Source: Chrysomallon squamiferum
Taxonomy: Eukaryota; Mollusca; Gastropoda; Neomphalida; Peltospiridae
Reading direction: 5' to 3'
Assembly (NCBI GenBank): GCA_012295275.1
Contig: CM022670.1
Coordinates: forward strand, 248,001 to 312,000
Length of the DNA: 64,000 nt
A program made the position numbers and the translations under genes. The notes below the pieces were generated by a model. It ran no database searches, was not told the DNA's origin, and saw nothing but the letters and a program-made list of their open reading frames with translations. Positions 1-13,400 of this stretch are shown here, piece by piece; the stretch's first letter is position 1; each line of letters starts with the position of its first letter.

Positions 1-654
1 ATTTAGCGGGTTTGTCCTTACTTTAACCTTCTTAATCGTGCCATCAGTTTGTCCTCCAAATTAGGTGATTGATTTGCCATCAGTGATATATTTCATTAGT
101 TTGTCTGCGGAATTACATCTAAGATGTGTGTCTGATGTCATTAATGTTGAACCATTCTGTTTGTCTTTTGAATTACACCGTTTGGTCTGAGGAGCACAAT
201 GTAAGCCAGAGCCAGCTTAGGTCTTGTGTTAGCTAGATAAAAGTTGTCAGCTGAAGCTGAAACTGATGAGTTTTAAAAATACAAGTTTCAAATAGATACA
301 CAATACATTTGTTTTATTATTTTTATACACTTGAGTATGCATGTGCAAACTACAATACATACTAAACATCCTTTAAATATTAAACACACACAGACATACA
401 TGCATTCGGACATATATTCACACACACACACACACTAAAATAGCCAATAACCACCAAGTTTAGCTTGTGGATTCCTGGAACAAAATTCTCATCAACTGAT
501 TCTCTTTTAAACATGTCCGAACACAAAGTCGTTTAATCCATGGACAATTAATCTAAGCAGGATCAATGAAGATTTGATTGATTGTCAGTAATCACTGTTA
601 TTAACTCTTCGGACTGAGTGAAGGTGTGGCAGGCTTATTTACAAGATGTTCTCA

Positions 655-1440
655 CTTGCTAAATAATTAATATTACATCACACACTGAAAAATAATTAAT
701 ATTACTTTACCTGATAAACATATATATGTGCAATGAAACTGAATGAATACCTTACATGAAGTGAAATCGTAAGTTGATATATCATTTGCTGTATAATTAA
801 TATTACTTTACATATGGGGGAAAATGATACATGTGCAATGAAACTATTTGAACCATAACCTTATATAAGTGAAATTCTAAACTGATATGGGTATTTATGT
901 TATTGTAGTGTTGAATAATTAATATTTACGAGAGACAGTAATTAATTAATATCGTTTTACAAAAGTATTGAATAGTTGAAATGATATACATACAATTTAT
1001 TTATGATACTGTTGATGTAGATTATCAGTGTAAAACTGACATTCCTGTGTTATATGTAATATTATGTTAATGTATGCATGTATTTGTGTATGTGTGTTAC
1101 ATATTACATATTAATTCTGAATAATTAATATTATTTTACAAATATTTTGAACAATGGAAAAAATAAATTCTTTGTGTGTTATATACAGTTGATATAAGCT
1201 ACGAGAAAAAAATTATGATTAAATATAAAAAGAAATGCTAAATTAATGGCTTTATATTTTAGGGTAATGTTGAATAATTAATACAATTAGCTAATGGATA
1301 CACTATGACATGAAGAACAATGGAAATAATAATATACATGTATGTTTTATATAATTGATATTAGGTATAAAACTAATTAGATAGTGAAATGCTAAGTTAA
1401 TATTTTATGGTACAGTAATTAATTAATACTGTATTAGATC
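655..1440. repeat. Degenerate tandem repeat with TAATTAATATT core
   Basis: At least eight copies of an AATAATTAATATTACTTTAC-like core occur near 662, 690, 792, 912, 940, 1119, 1273 and 1416, with diverged spacers that share phrases such as GTGCAATGAAACT and AAGTTGATAT. Spacing varies from 30 to 180 bases. It looks like an old minisatellite. The core also contains TAATTA, the generic homeodomain-binding motif, so a regulatory role is conceivable but not shown. Confidence 0.6.
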
Positions 1441-2602
1441 TGTTTAGAGCAGAGGAATTAATAATAATAATAATAATAATAAAACACATATTTTTGATGC
1501 TTGGGATACCAGCTTTCTGTGAAAAATTGCTGTTCCGAGTTCTCTTCTAAATTATTACATGTATTTATATAATGCATTAGTATGCTTCATAATCATATAA
1601 ATTTGCTCAAGACACTCATTTATTATACAGTGTAAGATTTCATCTTTTAATAATTGTTTTTAGAATTACAGTGTCATAACAATGAACTATCCATTGTTTA
1701 TTGGAAGCAGAGTACTGATATTCAATTAATGTTGAAAATACTTACAGTTTATTGGCATTTTAATTTCATATTATTTTTATTTTGGTATTTTAATGTTGAA
1801 ACTGTGGTAACTGTTAATATTGCTGATGATTTAATAGTGAAACAATAGTAATAGATCACTAATATTTTGCTTAAATTTTGATTTTGAATGTTGAAGTTAC
1901 AGTTGAGTTGTATATAATATCACTATAACTTTTATCTGAGCTGACAACACCAAACAAGATTTATTAAAATGACAATGCTGACGATGTGAAAGCCGCACAA
2001 CAGGATCAATGTATGGAGATATACATCCTGTTATTGACTCCCAGAACACCGTGCAGCCCACAGCACCTCTAAATGATGCATAGACATCAATGGTGGTTAG
2101 TTAATCCACATACAAAAGCTTTTTGCTTGGTTTCATACAAGAGACAGGCTCTTTTCGATTTCAGCTTGTACGAATTTAATATTTCAGCATTTTTACAGAT
2201 TGGGTGTTGATAACAGGCAGGTAATCAATGGTGCTGATTGAAATGTGAATCTTTTGTTTATTGTGCAGTCTCCTCTCACAAGCAAAACTCTTCTTCAGTA
2301 CAACCAATTGATTTCTTTTTCCTTGGTTCCAAATATGGTCGTAATCATGATAGATTGAAAATTAGCCACAGTTTTGAAGTAATTCTTAACCATTTGTGTC
2401 AGATTTTTTGTTTTAATTTTTAAAATTCTTCTTCTTTTTCAAAGTGGATAATTGTGATGATGAATGAATAAAAATTAGTTTCAGTTTCATATTAAATCTT
2501 TTTTCATTAGATGACTGAATGATAATTAGCTATACAGTTTTTATAAAGGTTAATTTACTGCTTCTTTAATACAGGACATTTTTTCTTGGTTATTAGAACA
2601 TA

Positions 2603-2603
<1 letters not shown>

Positions 2604-2637
<34 letters not shown>
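2604..2637 (+). repeat. A34 homopolymer
   Basis: Thirty-four A in a row. Comparable runs lie at 3869-3892 and 4645-4668. They may be retroposon tails or slippage products; no element body is recognisable upstream here. Confidence 0.97.
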
Positions 2638-2639
<2 letters not shown>

Positions 2640-3362
2640 AAAAGTAAAAAATACAACAAAACAACTCAAACAAACAAACAAAACCCCAAAACATTATTAT
2701 TTATATTTCAACAAAGGATATAATTATTAGAATATAAAATGACCTTTTTGCAAATAATACAACTTTTTAGTATAGAAATGCATTTTTTAAGAATATCCAT
2801 CAATATGTAAATATCATTTATTTCACTGAGAAACTTTTATTTTTTTGTCAGGATTTGTCAACTGATGCTTATTCATGTGTCCTGAAGGAAAATCACTTTA
2901 AACACCAAATAATTTAATAACAGTCACTTTATTAAAAAAAAACTTAATGTAATAAACACTTATGAATCATGTACCAGCAAAAGACTGTTCATAAAAAAAA
3001 AAAAAAAATTAAAATTAAAATTAGAAAGATAAAAAGAAAGAAAGAAAGAACAAATAAGAAAAGGGGAAAAAACAAAAGAAATAATGTATAAAAGCAAGCA
3101 AGCAAAATAAAAAGGTTTGGTACGAGATCTTTAATAAATTAAGTAATGGCAACTAAACACATTTCATTATTAATCATTATTTGTGTAAAACATGATTTTG
3201 TTAAATATTAATTAGGTGTAATAAATTTATACTTACTTACCCATAAACAGTAAAACACTGAGGCTTTTTGGGGGGATATGAAATATATAATGGATGGTTT
3301 GTGTGTACACCGTAATTTAACATCCAGTACCTATCTGTCATTATTTATTTTATTTTGTTTAT

Positions 3363-3363
<1 letters not shown>

Positions 3364-3404
<41 letters not shown>
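3364..3404 (+). repeat. TAA microsatellite
   Basis: Pure TAA run of 41 bases next to the SINE fragment at 3421. Confidence 0.97.
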
Positions 3405-3420
3405 GTTACTATTATTTATT

Positions 3421-3555
3421 TATTTTTGGCCTGGGGTAATGTTAAACTAAACATTCATTAAAGTAGGAGGTGAACAGAATCAGTCCTCCGAACCTTACAC
3501 CTCTGGCAAGTGATCTAACCACTGAACTATAACACCTCTGAACTGTAATGAATGG
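3421..3555 (-). mobile_element. tRNA-derived SINE fragment (best copy in window)
   Basis: Read on the minus strand, this segment has an A-box-like TATAGTTCAGTGGTTAGATC, about 30 bases, then a B-box-like AAGGTTCGGAGGACTGATTC, followed by a non-tRNA body ending near TTAACATTACCCCAGGCC. Box order and spacing match the Pol III promoter of a tRNA-derived SINE. Upstream bases 3362-3404 are an ATA repeat that could be the remains of the tail. Confidence 0.55.
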
Positions 3556-4667
3556 CATTATGTAAACACCCAGTCATTAAGAAGCAGTGACAAGTGTGCC
3601 AGGGGGGTGAGGAAGTATTTCACAGCAGTTCTACTACATGTGACACCAGACATTATTAATTGTCATTTAACACGAGATGACCAACAGTTATTGAAAGTAG
3701 CAAGGCCAAGACAAACTTAATAAATGCTTCATGTCGACATGCTTATTGGATTCCTTACTGTAATGGGCTTAAGCAATGCAGTGAGGAAAGGCATTTTAAT
3801 TCCATTATGGACCTGTAACTCAAATTAGAGTGGTCGATTTGTTTTTGCTTGACTTAGCAGAAAAAAGAAAAAAAAAAAAAAAAAAAAAAAAAAGTAGCTT
3901 GTAGGTGAGTCATTGGTTGTTGTAGTCTTAAAGTGAAGTTTATTGATTATGTAAAAAAAAAAAAAGAAAAAAAAAAAAATGTTTAAAAGAATAACAAGAA
4001 TTCACCTGAAGAAAGGTAATTAGGATTTTTAATATGTAAAGAAAATTGGGATTTGAATTTCTTTGATTTTAAATCATCTGAGGGTGAATTGTTTTATTAT
4101 TATTTTTTTTTTTTAGAAGTAATACATAAATAAAGTAAATAATAAATCTAATAAAAACAAATAAAATAAATAAATAAACATGTAAATAAATAAGTGAAAA
4201 GTAAATATGTAAATAAATAAATAAGTAAATAAATAAATAAAATGTCTTAACAAACTATTTAAGATTAATTAAAAATATTCTTAATCTGATAATTGTCTTA
4301 AAAATCCACAACCACAAAAGACAGCTTGAACCTTGACATGTACACAATGAATATCTGAATACAAACATACATTCAAAAGATACAAACATACTTAACAAAC
4401 ATACATAAAACACACACACACACACAAAGATAGTCACATTCCCACAAAAAACACATTCACCCCTCCAATCCCTTCTTTTAGCAAATTATTTATAGATCAT
4501 ATTAAATTACTGCAAGTATCAGATAGACATTGCACTGTAATTATCCACAAGGTGGTCTCTTTACACAGGTGGTTTATTAACCAAGGTGATTTAACAGGAG
4601 AGGTCTGATGTTTATCTTTGACATAATAAAAGTGTCACATGTTACAAAAAAAAAAAAAAAAAAAAAA

Positions 4668-4730
4668 ATTGGCAAGTCTGTGGTCACAGGGTTCCAGTCC
4701 CCACAGTGTTAAACAGATTAAAAATCAAGC
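4668..4730 (+). mobile_element. SINE fragment, B-box region
   Basis: The text GGTCACAGGGTTCCAGTCCC resembles the tRNA T-arm/B-box. It is directly preceded by a 24-base A run (4645-4668). No A-box is visible, so the copy is truncated. Confidence 0.4.
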
Positions 4731-5194
4731 TACATGTATTGATTTGTGGAGCATTCACTTTGTTGTTCATGTTTATGACTATTTTATGTTGTTTTCTTTG
4801 TTAGAGAGTCAATAACAAAGAGAAATAACTCTCTTTCATTTCTCTCTCATTGCAGATACAAAAATATTGACAAAGTATTGGAAACGTGGATAGAATTACT
4901 GTAATTAATTAATTAATTACTTAACACAAATGGATATTTTATAGCTGTGGTAAGTAATTTTGATTTTTGTTTTAATAGATAGTTAAAATATTTATAGATA
5001 TATTCTGTATCAGTGTTTTTGGTTCTGTTTTATTTATCATATAAGTAGTCTTTATAAATAGCTTTGTTTAATTTGATTGTGAAATTGTTTTCACTGCATA
5101 AAAAAAATCAATACTGAGGCTACAACCAAACGATTATGTTACAAGTGTATATATTTAGAACACATGATTTGATATTCCTTAAGAAATTCTCTAC

Positions 5195-5600
5195 ATAGTT
5201 TTTAGAACAGCAGATGAAATAGATTTTAAGACATTAATATTTTATAATAGAGGATTTAATAAATTTAAAAGAAATACTTTCTAGAATACTGAAAAAAATG
5301 ATTTGATGTTCTTAAAAAGTTCTGTCTATAATTTTTAGAATAAAGGATTAAATAGACTATAATGGCACCAGTTTCCTTAATATTTAGAATACAGGATTTA
5401 AAAGATTTTCTTTTTAATAGATATTTTGTCCATAATTAGAGTAAAGGATTAAATAGATTTTAAATAAGTGTTCTCACTACTGTAAGTAATGTTTAGATTA
5501 GAGGATTTAATTGATTTTTTTTTTGTAGAAATCGTGTCTACAATATTTAGAATAAAGGATTAAATAGATTTTAAATAAATATTGCCAGTGATATGTAGAA
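5195..5600. repeat. Degenerate minisatellite, core TTTAGAATAAAGGATTAAAT
   Basis: About seven copies of a TTTAGAATAAAGGATTAAATAGATTTT-like core occur near 5200, 5243, 5333, 5380, 5434, 5490 and 5548, spaced mostly 45-60 bases apart. Spacers share TTCTGTCTATAAT-like pieces. There is no coding content. Confidence 0.75.
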
Positions 5601-7234
5601 AATAAGATTATTTATTTCTTACTTCTTTTGGTTTCACATGGTCTTAAAATATTAAATACAACTAAATATTTATTTATACATTTATTTCTGTGTGTGTAAT
5701 AATAATAATAATAATAATAATCATTAAAAGATCAATACTTAATACAATGAGACTTTGTTTTGCTTTCATTCTGATGATTCTGATGACAATCAGCATTTTT
5801 CGTTCCAATTCTTCTTCTTTGGAGAATGAAAATCTACTGACAAAGAGATTTATATGGACTTACCTAATTAAAAATCTGTTTTTAAAAAGATGCAGAATTT
5901 TTTTTTTTTTCCTTATAATTATTTGACTGACATGATCTAGATTTTTAGATTGTTCTTTATGAGTGCAGAATCTTAATCAGAAAAAAAATTAAAAATGTTT
6001 TTTCTTATTTGACATTTTGTTCACTTGACTGATTTTTCAAAATGTCATTTATTTTATTAACTAGTTCTCTGATGAAAATGGCTTTCTTCTTTTTCCTCTT
6101 GCAGGCTTTTTATTCTTTTTCATTTTTTGTTTGGCTAAACACAAAGAGAGACAAGTTCTTCACACCAAATAATTTCCTTCATATACAAGCTATTTATTTA
6201 TAGTTTTGTATCTCTTTGAAAATTATATTAATAAAATACTAAGATGACATTTTGCCTCTTTTTTAGAAGACTTTTCTTGATTCACTGTTACAAAATACAT
6301 ATAAAAATTTAAGCTGATCAAATTAAAATATCATTTTATATAAAATTTCCTCTTAGCATGGTAGCACACACTACTACCACTTAAATACCATCACTACCAT
6401 TAGTCTGTTCCTAACTCTGCTTTTCCTACTACTACTACTAATAAGAAGAATAACAGATAGTTGTAGTGACTGTGATAGTAATATTAATAGTAATTATAAT
6501 AATAACAGTAGTAGTAATAATGACAAATAAATAAAATAATAACAAATAATAAAATATAAAATTTCTAAATTTTAATCATTTCTGTTCTTCTCCAAGCTAA
6601 CATTTATGAACTACATTTCTTACAAAGATTCCATCTACACTGAAAGATATGAAAGCCAGCTGATATCAGTGGTATTGAATGATGTCATAGATAACACACA
6701 ATGGCTGCCTGCCACAGATCAATACACACATTAATCTATACTCCAAAGCTTTGATTGCTTTTGTGTTGTAGGTAATTGATCAGAATGTAGCTGATACAAT
6801 GTTGCAAACGGGTCTAAGGAATATGCAGGTGTAGTAATTTTCATCAAGTAATTTATAATTGCATATAACTGCTTTTTATTCATGTGAATTTAAGTATGTG
6901 TGTAACATGTGTATGCAGATATGGAAGCAAATAGATATATTTAGATATTAATATTCTCATACACAGTCATAACCATACACTTGTAGTCATAAATACACAC
7001 ACAAATGCCCACATGCACATATATACACATATATAGATATAGATTATAGATATAGATATCCAAATGTATACATAGATGTTTCTTGTTCATTATAAATGTT
7101 CAACATCTGACATTAAATGAATATTCATTCATATCTCATAACTGCAGTAACCAGTGAATAAAATAACATTTACTGGAATTTGATTAAATAAAAACACTGT
7201 TCATTTCCACACATCTCTACTGGATTCTCAGAGC

Positions 7235-7320
7235 AGTTTCACAGAGTGAAACACAAACCTGACAAATAGGCCACTGTACCACTGAGGCAATTCTTCAAGA
7301 TTATTTACACCAGTGTCCTC
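7235..7320 (-). mobile_element. SINE fragment, A-box region
   Basis: On the minus strand the segment reads TGCCTCAGTGGTACAGTGGC, like a tRNA D-arm with A-box. The B-box is degraded. Truncated or old copy. Confidence 0.35.
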
Positions 7321-9409
7321 CAATTAATTACACAGATTTATTAAAGAAACAGCCGATAATTATCATGTGTTGACATGACAGATTTGGACAAGGATTACTC
7401 AAGTCAACTTTGAACATTAATCTACTCATGTTCATTCCGAGCATTAATCTACTCAAGTCTCAGGTGTGTTGGAACTCTGATGTTTCTTCTGTCTTAACAT
7501 CAAATTAGAAATAACAGACTCATCTGTACTGGAGATACATTATTGTCCAGACTTCTGTAAGTTTAAACATTTAAGAACAAAATAATTTTCACATCATGAA
7601 CTAACTATTCAGTGTCCACTGGTCATTAAAGGTGAGGCCTATGAGACTTGCTTATCAAATATGGTATTGTGTTCTTTCCTGAGTACGGGTAGGTGTACGT
7701 GAAAGATTATTTGTTGTTAATCAAAAAATAGAGAAGCATTTCACATTGTTACAACATGTTTTTTCTTTGACTATCTCAAAAGTGTTGACTGCATTATAAA
7801 ATCCTTTAATAGGAAGAAAAAAAGATGGGAAAAACTGGCAAAAATCAGAAGTAATGTCTGTGAAAGAAGCAAAATGATCATCCTCCATGGGTTGAATTAT
7901 CACAAGAAGAGACTGTGTGGTTTTGATGAGGAAAAAAGGGACAAACATTGCCAATAAACCCACACAATATTATCTCAGAGTTAATGAAAATCTTAATTGT
8001 TCAAAAGAATCCCTATCACAACCATTAGCCTGCACTGCAAATCCTCTACATATATTAGTTCTACAGGATAACATTTTCATGTTGATAATATCCAAAGAGT
8101 GCTAACTTGTATAGAACAAAAGTTATATGTCTCTCATGTAAACCACAGTTCAAATGTCTAGTGTTTTATTTAATTCCCTTCAAATACAATGCAAATTGAT
8201 GGGTTTTTTTTACCCCTTTGCATTCTGAAATGCACTGTAAACTGAAGACTTTTATTTATTTATTTATTTTCTGAGTTACTGCACTGACTGCTAATAGCAG
8301 AAAACACTACTGATTGTGTTTGTATGTTTTTTCAGTTAGAGAACAAAGACCACGTGAATCACAATACTGCTTGAAATGTCACTCACTGATTATCTCTGAT
8401 GATTATTGACTTTTCCATTTTAATTGTGGCACTTGCCATTGTTTTATGACATTTGTGACTTTCTGTTTAGAGAGCTCTGCAGTACACAGATAACTGGATG
8501 GTTTATGTTGTCAATAAACAGACATAAAATGTGATAGGTTAACATATTCAGAGACTAGTATATCTTCAAAGATAAGTTTTTATTTAGAACACAGACATTA
8601 TCTTCAACTGTTGCATACACGGATATTAAGTCAAAGTGGTTTTAGGCAGGTTGTTTTGAATGATCAAATGACTAATTGAACAAATTAATATTGATTCAAT
8701 AATATCTCAGTATGATAGTAGTAGTAGTAGTAGTAGTGGTATGGTACTAGTGGTAGTAGTAGTAGTTCACTTATTACTGTTGTTATTGTTGTTATTACAC
8801 ATTGTTACAGATAGAATATTTCTATCAGTTGCCTTTTATATACAAATGTTTGGAGCTCTAGCTTGAATAGGAAATATTCCATTTTGTTGCATGAAAGAGG
8901 ATTGGTCCTTAAGCCAGATGCTCCTTACTTAAACATACTTTAGGTGCTTAATTTACAGCTAACTTCAAGACCAGCAGTCATTCATCTGATTTTTTCTAAT
9001 GGTTAGCAGAAAAAAAGACTGACATTTTTGCCTTAATAAATTTATTTATATGTTTTGCATTTAGCTTCATTCCAAATATAAAACAGAAAATTTGTTAATG
9101 CTCTTTGTATAGGTCAGATTTAATGAAGAAAGTTAGTTGTACTTGCCACGCGAATGATGAAATAATTGTTTTGAAATGGGTTGAAAGCAAATTGTTGTTT
9201 TCTGCTCTGTAATACTGAGCATATTGCTTTAAAGATGGTAATCATGGTAAGATAGTGGTAACAAACCAGTTGGGTATAGGACATGTAGTTGTAACAGTTG
9301 TAATAATGAGAGTTGAAGCAGAGGTAGTAGTTGTTGTCATAAATAAGTAACAATAGCCAAAGCAACCTATAAGTGTTATTACTGCTGCAAATAGTATTAC
9401 TGCTACTTC

Positions 9410-9453
9410 TACTTTAACTTTTATTACTTTCACTACTGTAACTACTACTACTA

Positions 9454-9484
<31 letters not shown>

Positions 9485-9560
9485 TGCAACCACTATAACT
9501 ACTACTACAACTACCATCAATACTCCTACTACTACCATTATCACCATTATTATTATGTTG
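9410..9560 (+). repeat. Trinucleotide repeat field (ACT/ATT/ACC)
   Basis: Interrupted ACT and ATT triplets with a pure ATT run at 9451-9480. A minus-strand frame of 101 codons across it is Val/Ile-rich only because of the repeat. Confidence 0.9.
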
Positions 9561-10079
9561 CTATTACTTCTGTTGTCATCAACTGTCTATATCTAACTGT
9601 CAACTACCAGCTGGTGTCTTTATTTTTAATCATTATTAATTTAATAAATACTTAATTAGAAAACAGTATATATTCTAGATATTTATTTTTCCACAATAAC
9701 AAAATCAAATATTTTGTCTTTAAAAAAATAAAAAAAAGAAGAAGAAAATAAGATAAATAACAGAAGTTGATGGGGGAAGAAAAAGAAGAATATAAAAAAA
9801 AAAAAAAAAAAAATTAGTAGAGATACACAAGCAGAGATTCTTGGGGTCTCAGAATTCATTTATCTTCTTTCTGGGGATGAGAGAATATGGAGTGAATATT
9901 GATATCACTTCTGATGCAAAGCAGTAAATCACCAGTCACTGTAATAACCCAATCATCACAAATGGATTTCCAATACTTCTTAATTATGGGCTTTGGTGGA
10001 GAGAACAAAATTCTTTCACTTGGTGAGCTCTGCCTCAGAACTAAGGTGATATAAAGTTCTTTATTATCATCATACAAGA

Positions 10080-10450
10080 CATTAGTGAACTCACTGGCCT
10101 TGGTGGATATGGTGGCAACTCATCCTGTTGCTCAGTACAAGACTGAACAGATCCACTTTGACTGATTTTTGGGGAAGTTGTTTTTACAAGAGAGAGATAC
10201 TGAACTTAATCTACCTTTGACAAGGAGGTAGTGGGGAGTGGAGCTGTTGCTGAGTGTCAAAATGTCCTAGTAGAAATGTTGGGAAGTGTGGAACAAATTG
10301 TTACTTAGTATACTTTTAATTTTTGATGGAGGATATAGTGGGGTAATTGCAGGATGTGTTACTGAAATAATCCATCTTGTTGGGGAATGCTCCTCAGTGC
10401 AAAACTAATTAAACTGTCATGCAAAACTTATCCACTTTGGTGGATATTGT
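10080..10450. other. Less AT-rich block, no gene recognised
   Basis: G-rich on the + strand with several GGTGGATATxGT phrases (10101, 10324 with variation, 10440). No coding signal. May be an old repeat. Confidence 0.25.
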
Positions 10451-13400
10451 AGAGAGTGGGAAATGGACTATTGTTCATAATGTTCATAATATCTTAATCA
10501 GTCAAACAGTAGAGTACTTAAATCACAAGTCATATCTGGATCCCCAAAATCATCCTTAATTTGCAAATTTCTTTTCCCATTCCAACTTACCAACAATGAT
10601 GTGTAGCCTACTTCCTTACTGTTTTCCCTGAAAAGCTGCATAGGAAAAGAAAATCTTGATTATTTAAGCAATATAACTGATAGGTAACTGAGAGAATTTT
10701 CTTTTTAAATTATAAATTGTCTTTTCATGGGTATTAAACTATGTACTTAAATTACTGGCTAGAATACTGCAGATATCCTGTTATACCAGTGCTGAAACAC
10801 AGATTCATTTTTATTGCAAACCTATGAACTTCAGACAGGCAATAAAAGATCGCTTCTTGTTGACTCACTTGGCCTGCCAAATGTTACTGAAGAGACAGAA
10901 CATCGCATGCTCTGACTGATGAAATTCTGATATATTTTTTTATCTTTATGTTGTGTGAACAGACAGTTTGGGAAATCAAGCTTGTTGAGATAGATGGAAA
11001 ATGTACCTATTAATGGCAAATAAGTTGCCACTAACCAGCTTCTGCGTCATTAAATTGATTGTGTTTGGTATTGACAAAGCTGTGTTGCTTGATAGATTTG
11101 CAATTGATAATGGCTGGAGATGAAAATATTGATCATCGCCAGCATTGAGTACACACATTTCTGGACAGATGTAAATCGAAAGACTTTTTTTTTCCTAAAC
11201 TATTCTGTTGTAGTGATCCTGAAGAAGCTGACCTTTGAAAATTTACTTACTGTTATTTTTGTGTGGTTTTTTGGTGTAAAATGTAGGATGTATTTATTGC
11301 ATGTCTTTGATGTTTTCAGGTTTTTTTTTTTTACTTACAGTGAGTTCTTTTATCTGTTCCACTCTGAAGATAGAAATAGTTATTGTTTAAGGTGCAAGGT
11401 TTATGGGTTCAGTCTTTTTCCATGGATGCTTTTTTTAGGTTTCTAAAGCATTGATTTAGTATTTTAAAACATTTATCACATAGCAGTAGTAGTAGTAGTA
11501 ATAATAATAATAATACCAAAATTAACAAGAAAATTAATAACAGAAATGACAATAACAAATAAATATTAATGTAATCAGAAAATATGATATAAAAAATAAT
11601 AAGTAAGAATTACATCTTTCATTTATTGTTTTCTAAATCTATGAACAAGAATAATTTTAACCATGTTAGATTTTTTTCAGTGTGATTTTCAAAAACTGTA
11701 CAAACACTTTGAGTGAGGAAGTGTAAGGACAGAACAAACAGATCTGAGTTTCTCTGTGTGTACTCACTTTGTTTTAAACTTTCTCTTTAGCAATGACGTA
11801 ATTCCATCACTCATTGTTGTTCCCTCCTCCACTCCTTTAGGAGCTCTGTGAGAGGACAGTTGCCCATCTCACTATTTCACACTCCTCTGTTAAGTGGACA
11901 GTATTACTTAGAGCTATTGTGCTGTTCCTGGACACATCAAAGCTGGTGCAGGCAAAGAATTGTGATTACGTAATTTGTTCTGTATTGTTTCATAGGTCAG
12001 TGTTTACATTTTGTTGTTCTGGTCAATTCTCTGTTTACAGTTTGCACTGGACAGTTCTGTTTGCAGTTAGTTCTGGTCAGTTTTGTTTTTATCTTCATTT
12101 CTTTCACACTCTTCTCATTTATAAGGTTAGTTTATTGTTTATTTGTTATTTTTCGCTTGTTTTTTTTTTTTGTTGTACGAGTTTATAAGTTTATTACATG
12201 AATGCTGTAAGTTAAATTTTGTTAAATTTTTTTCTTCTTCAGTTTTTATTTTTACATTGTTATTATTTTATTTTTAAGTTATTTCTAATTATTTATATTT
12301 TTTTTTTTTTATGTTTTTAATGCACTATGTCAGTTATAATTATATCAAAGTCTTAATGTTTGTCAAATTAAATATATTTGTAATTCAAAGGTAATAATCC
12401 AAAAGATAATATTCTAAATTGTCAAGATTATGGTGATGTTACTTAGAATAATGTTAAACTTTATTCACCGACAAACATACTGTTATAAAATCTTTCACTT
12501 TTTTCTACTTCATACATTTTTACTATAAATAAATGTACAAATCTTCTTTCAACCCAGCACTTTGTTTGCAGGTACACTATTGCATCTGTGTACCACTGTG
12601 CCTGTCCTGTACCATGTATTTATGCCACTGAAAGCACCTGTGTGCAATAGTGCCTTTATACCATAAATTTGTGCCATGCTGAGCGTATGTTAATTCATCT
12701 GCAGTACACTAAAATAATCTGTAATGAGAATTACTGTGTATCTTCTGCAGAGTTCTTTTAAAAACTCATCTAATAACTCAAAAAGACACTTTCCAGTTTT
12801 CAGGCATTTACAAAAGGAATTGAGTGAATTATTATCTGTTTCAAAAATATGTCTTTAAAGATAATAATACCAAAAAACCAAAAAGAAAGAAAGAAAATAG
12901 AAGTGAGAGATAAAAAGATTTGAACAGAAAGCTGACAGATTTAGGTTAAACAAAATTAGTACTTCCAGTGGAATTTTGCTTTAAACCATAAAAAAAAAAA
13001 AAAAAAGACAAAAGATGAAAATACAAACTAAAAGCCTGAAGAATTTATGAAATCTGGGTCACTTTTTAATGTTTGCTAATTACCAGCCATTAGCATCCAA
13101 TATCATTTACATATGACATCTGATTATCAAATGAACCCAAAACCTTAAATTTTGCTAAATGTTTAATTAAAATATTTTTGAAAAAAAGAAAAGAGATTAA
13201 TAATAAGAATAATATTAAAATATAATGCAATTAAAATATCAGTAATAGTAAATAAATAAATAAATAAATAAAATTAAAAAAAAAGAAAAAGATGTATCCA
13301 GTAATAATATTGGGTTCATTAATATTACATTTCTCTAATGTAATTACAATAATAACAATGTTCACATGACTTGACAAGAGAAACATGGACATGAATATCA

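Larger units (their letters stand above)
1441..5194. other. Non-coding AT-rich DNA
   Basis: Apart from the SINE pieces, A-runs and TAA repeat listed separately, this stretch holds AAAT-type simple sequence (4130-4245), a CA run (4410-4426) and unremarkable text. Frames up to 64 codons show no domain and look like chance. Confidence 0.5.

Noticed and set aside
4255-4437. 60-codon minus-strand Cys/Val/Phe frame
   Set aside because: Arises from the CA repeat and neighbouring ACATAC units.
9242-9547. Minus-strand Val/Ile-rich frame like a membrane helix
   Set aside because: Encoded by interrupted ACT/ATT triplets; composition alone explains the hydrophobicity.
11385-11430. B-box-like GGTTTATGGGTTCAGTC as another SINE copy
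   Set aside because: Too short and no accompanying A-box; left out of the feature list.
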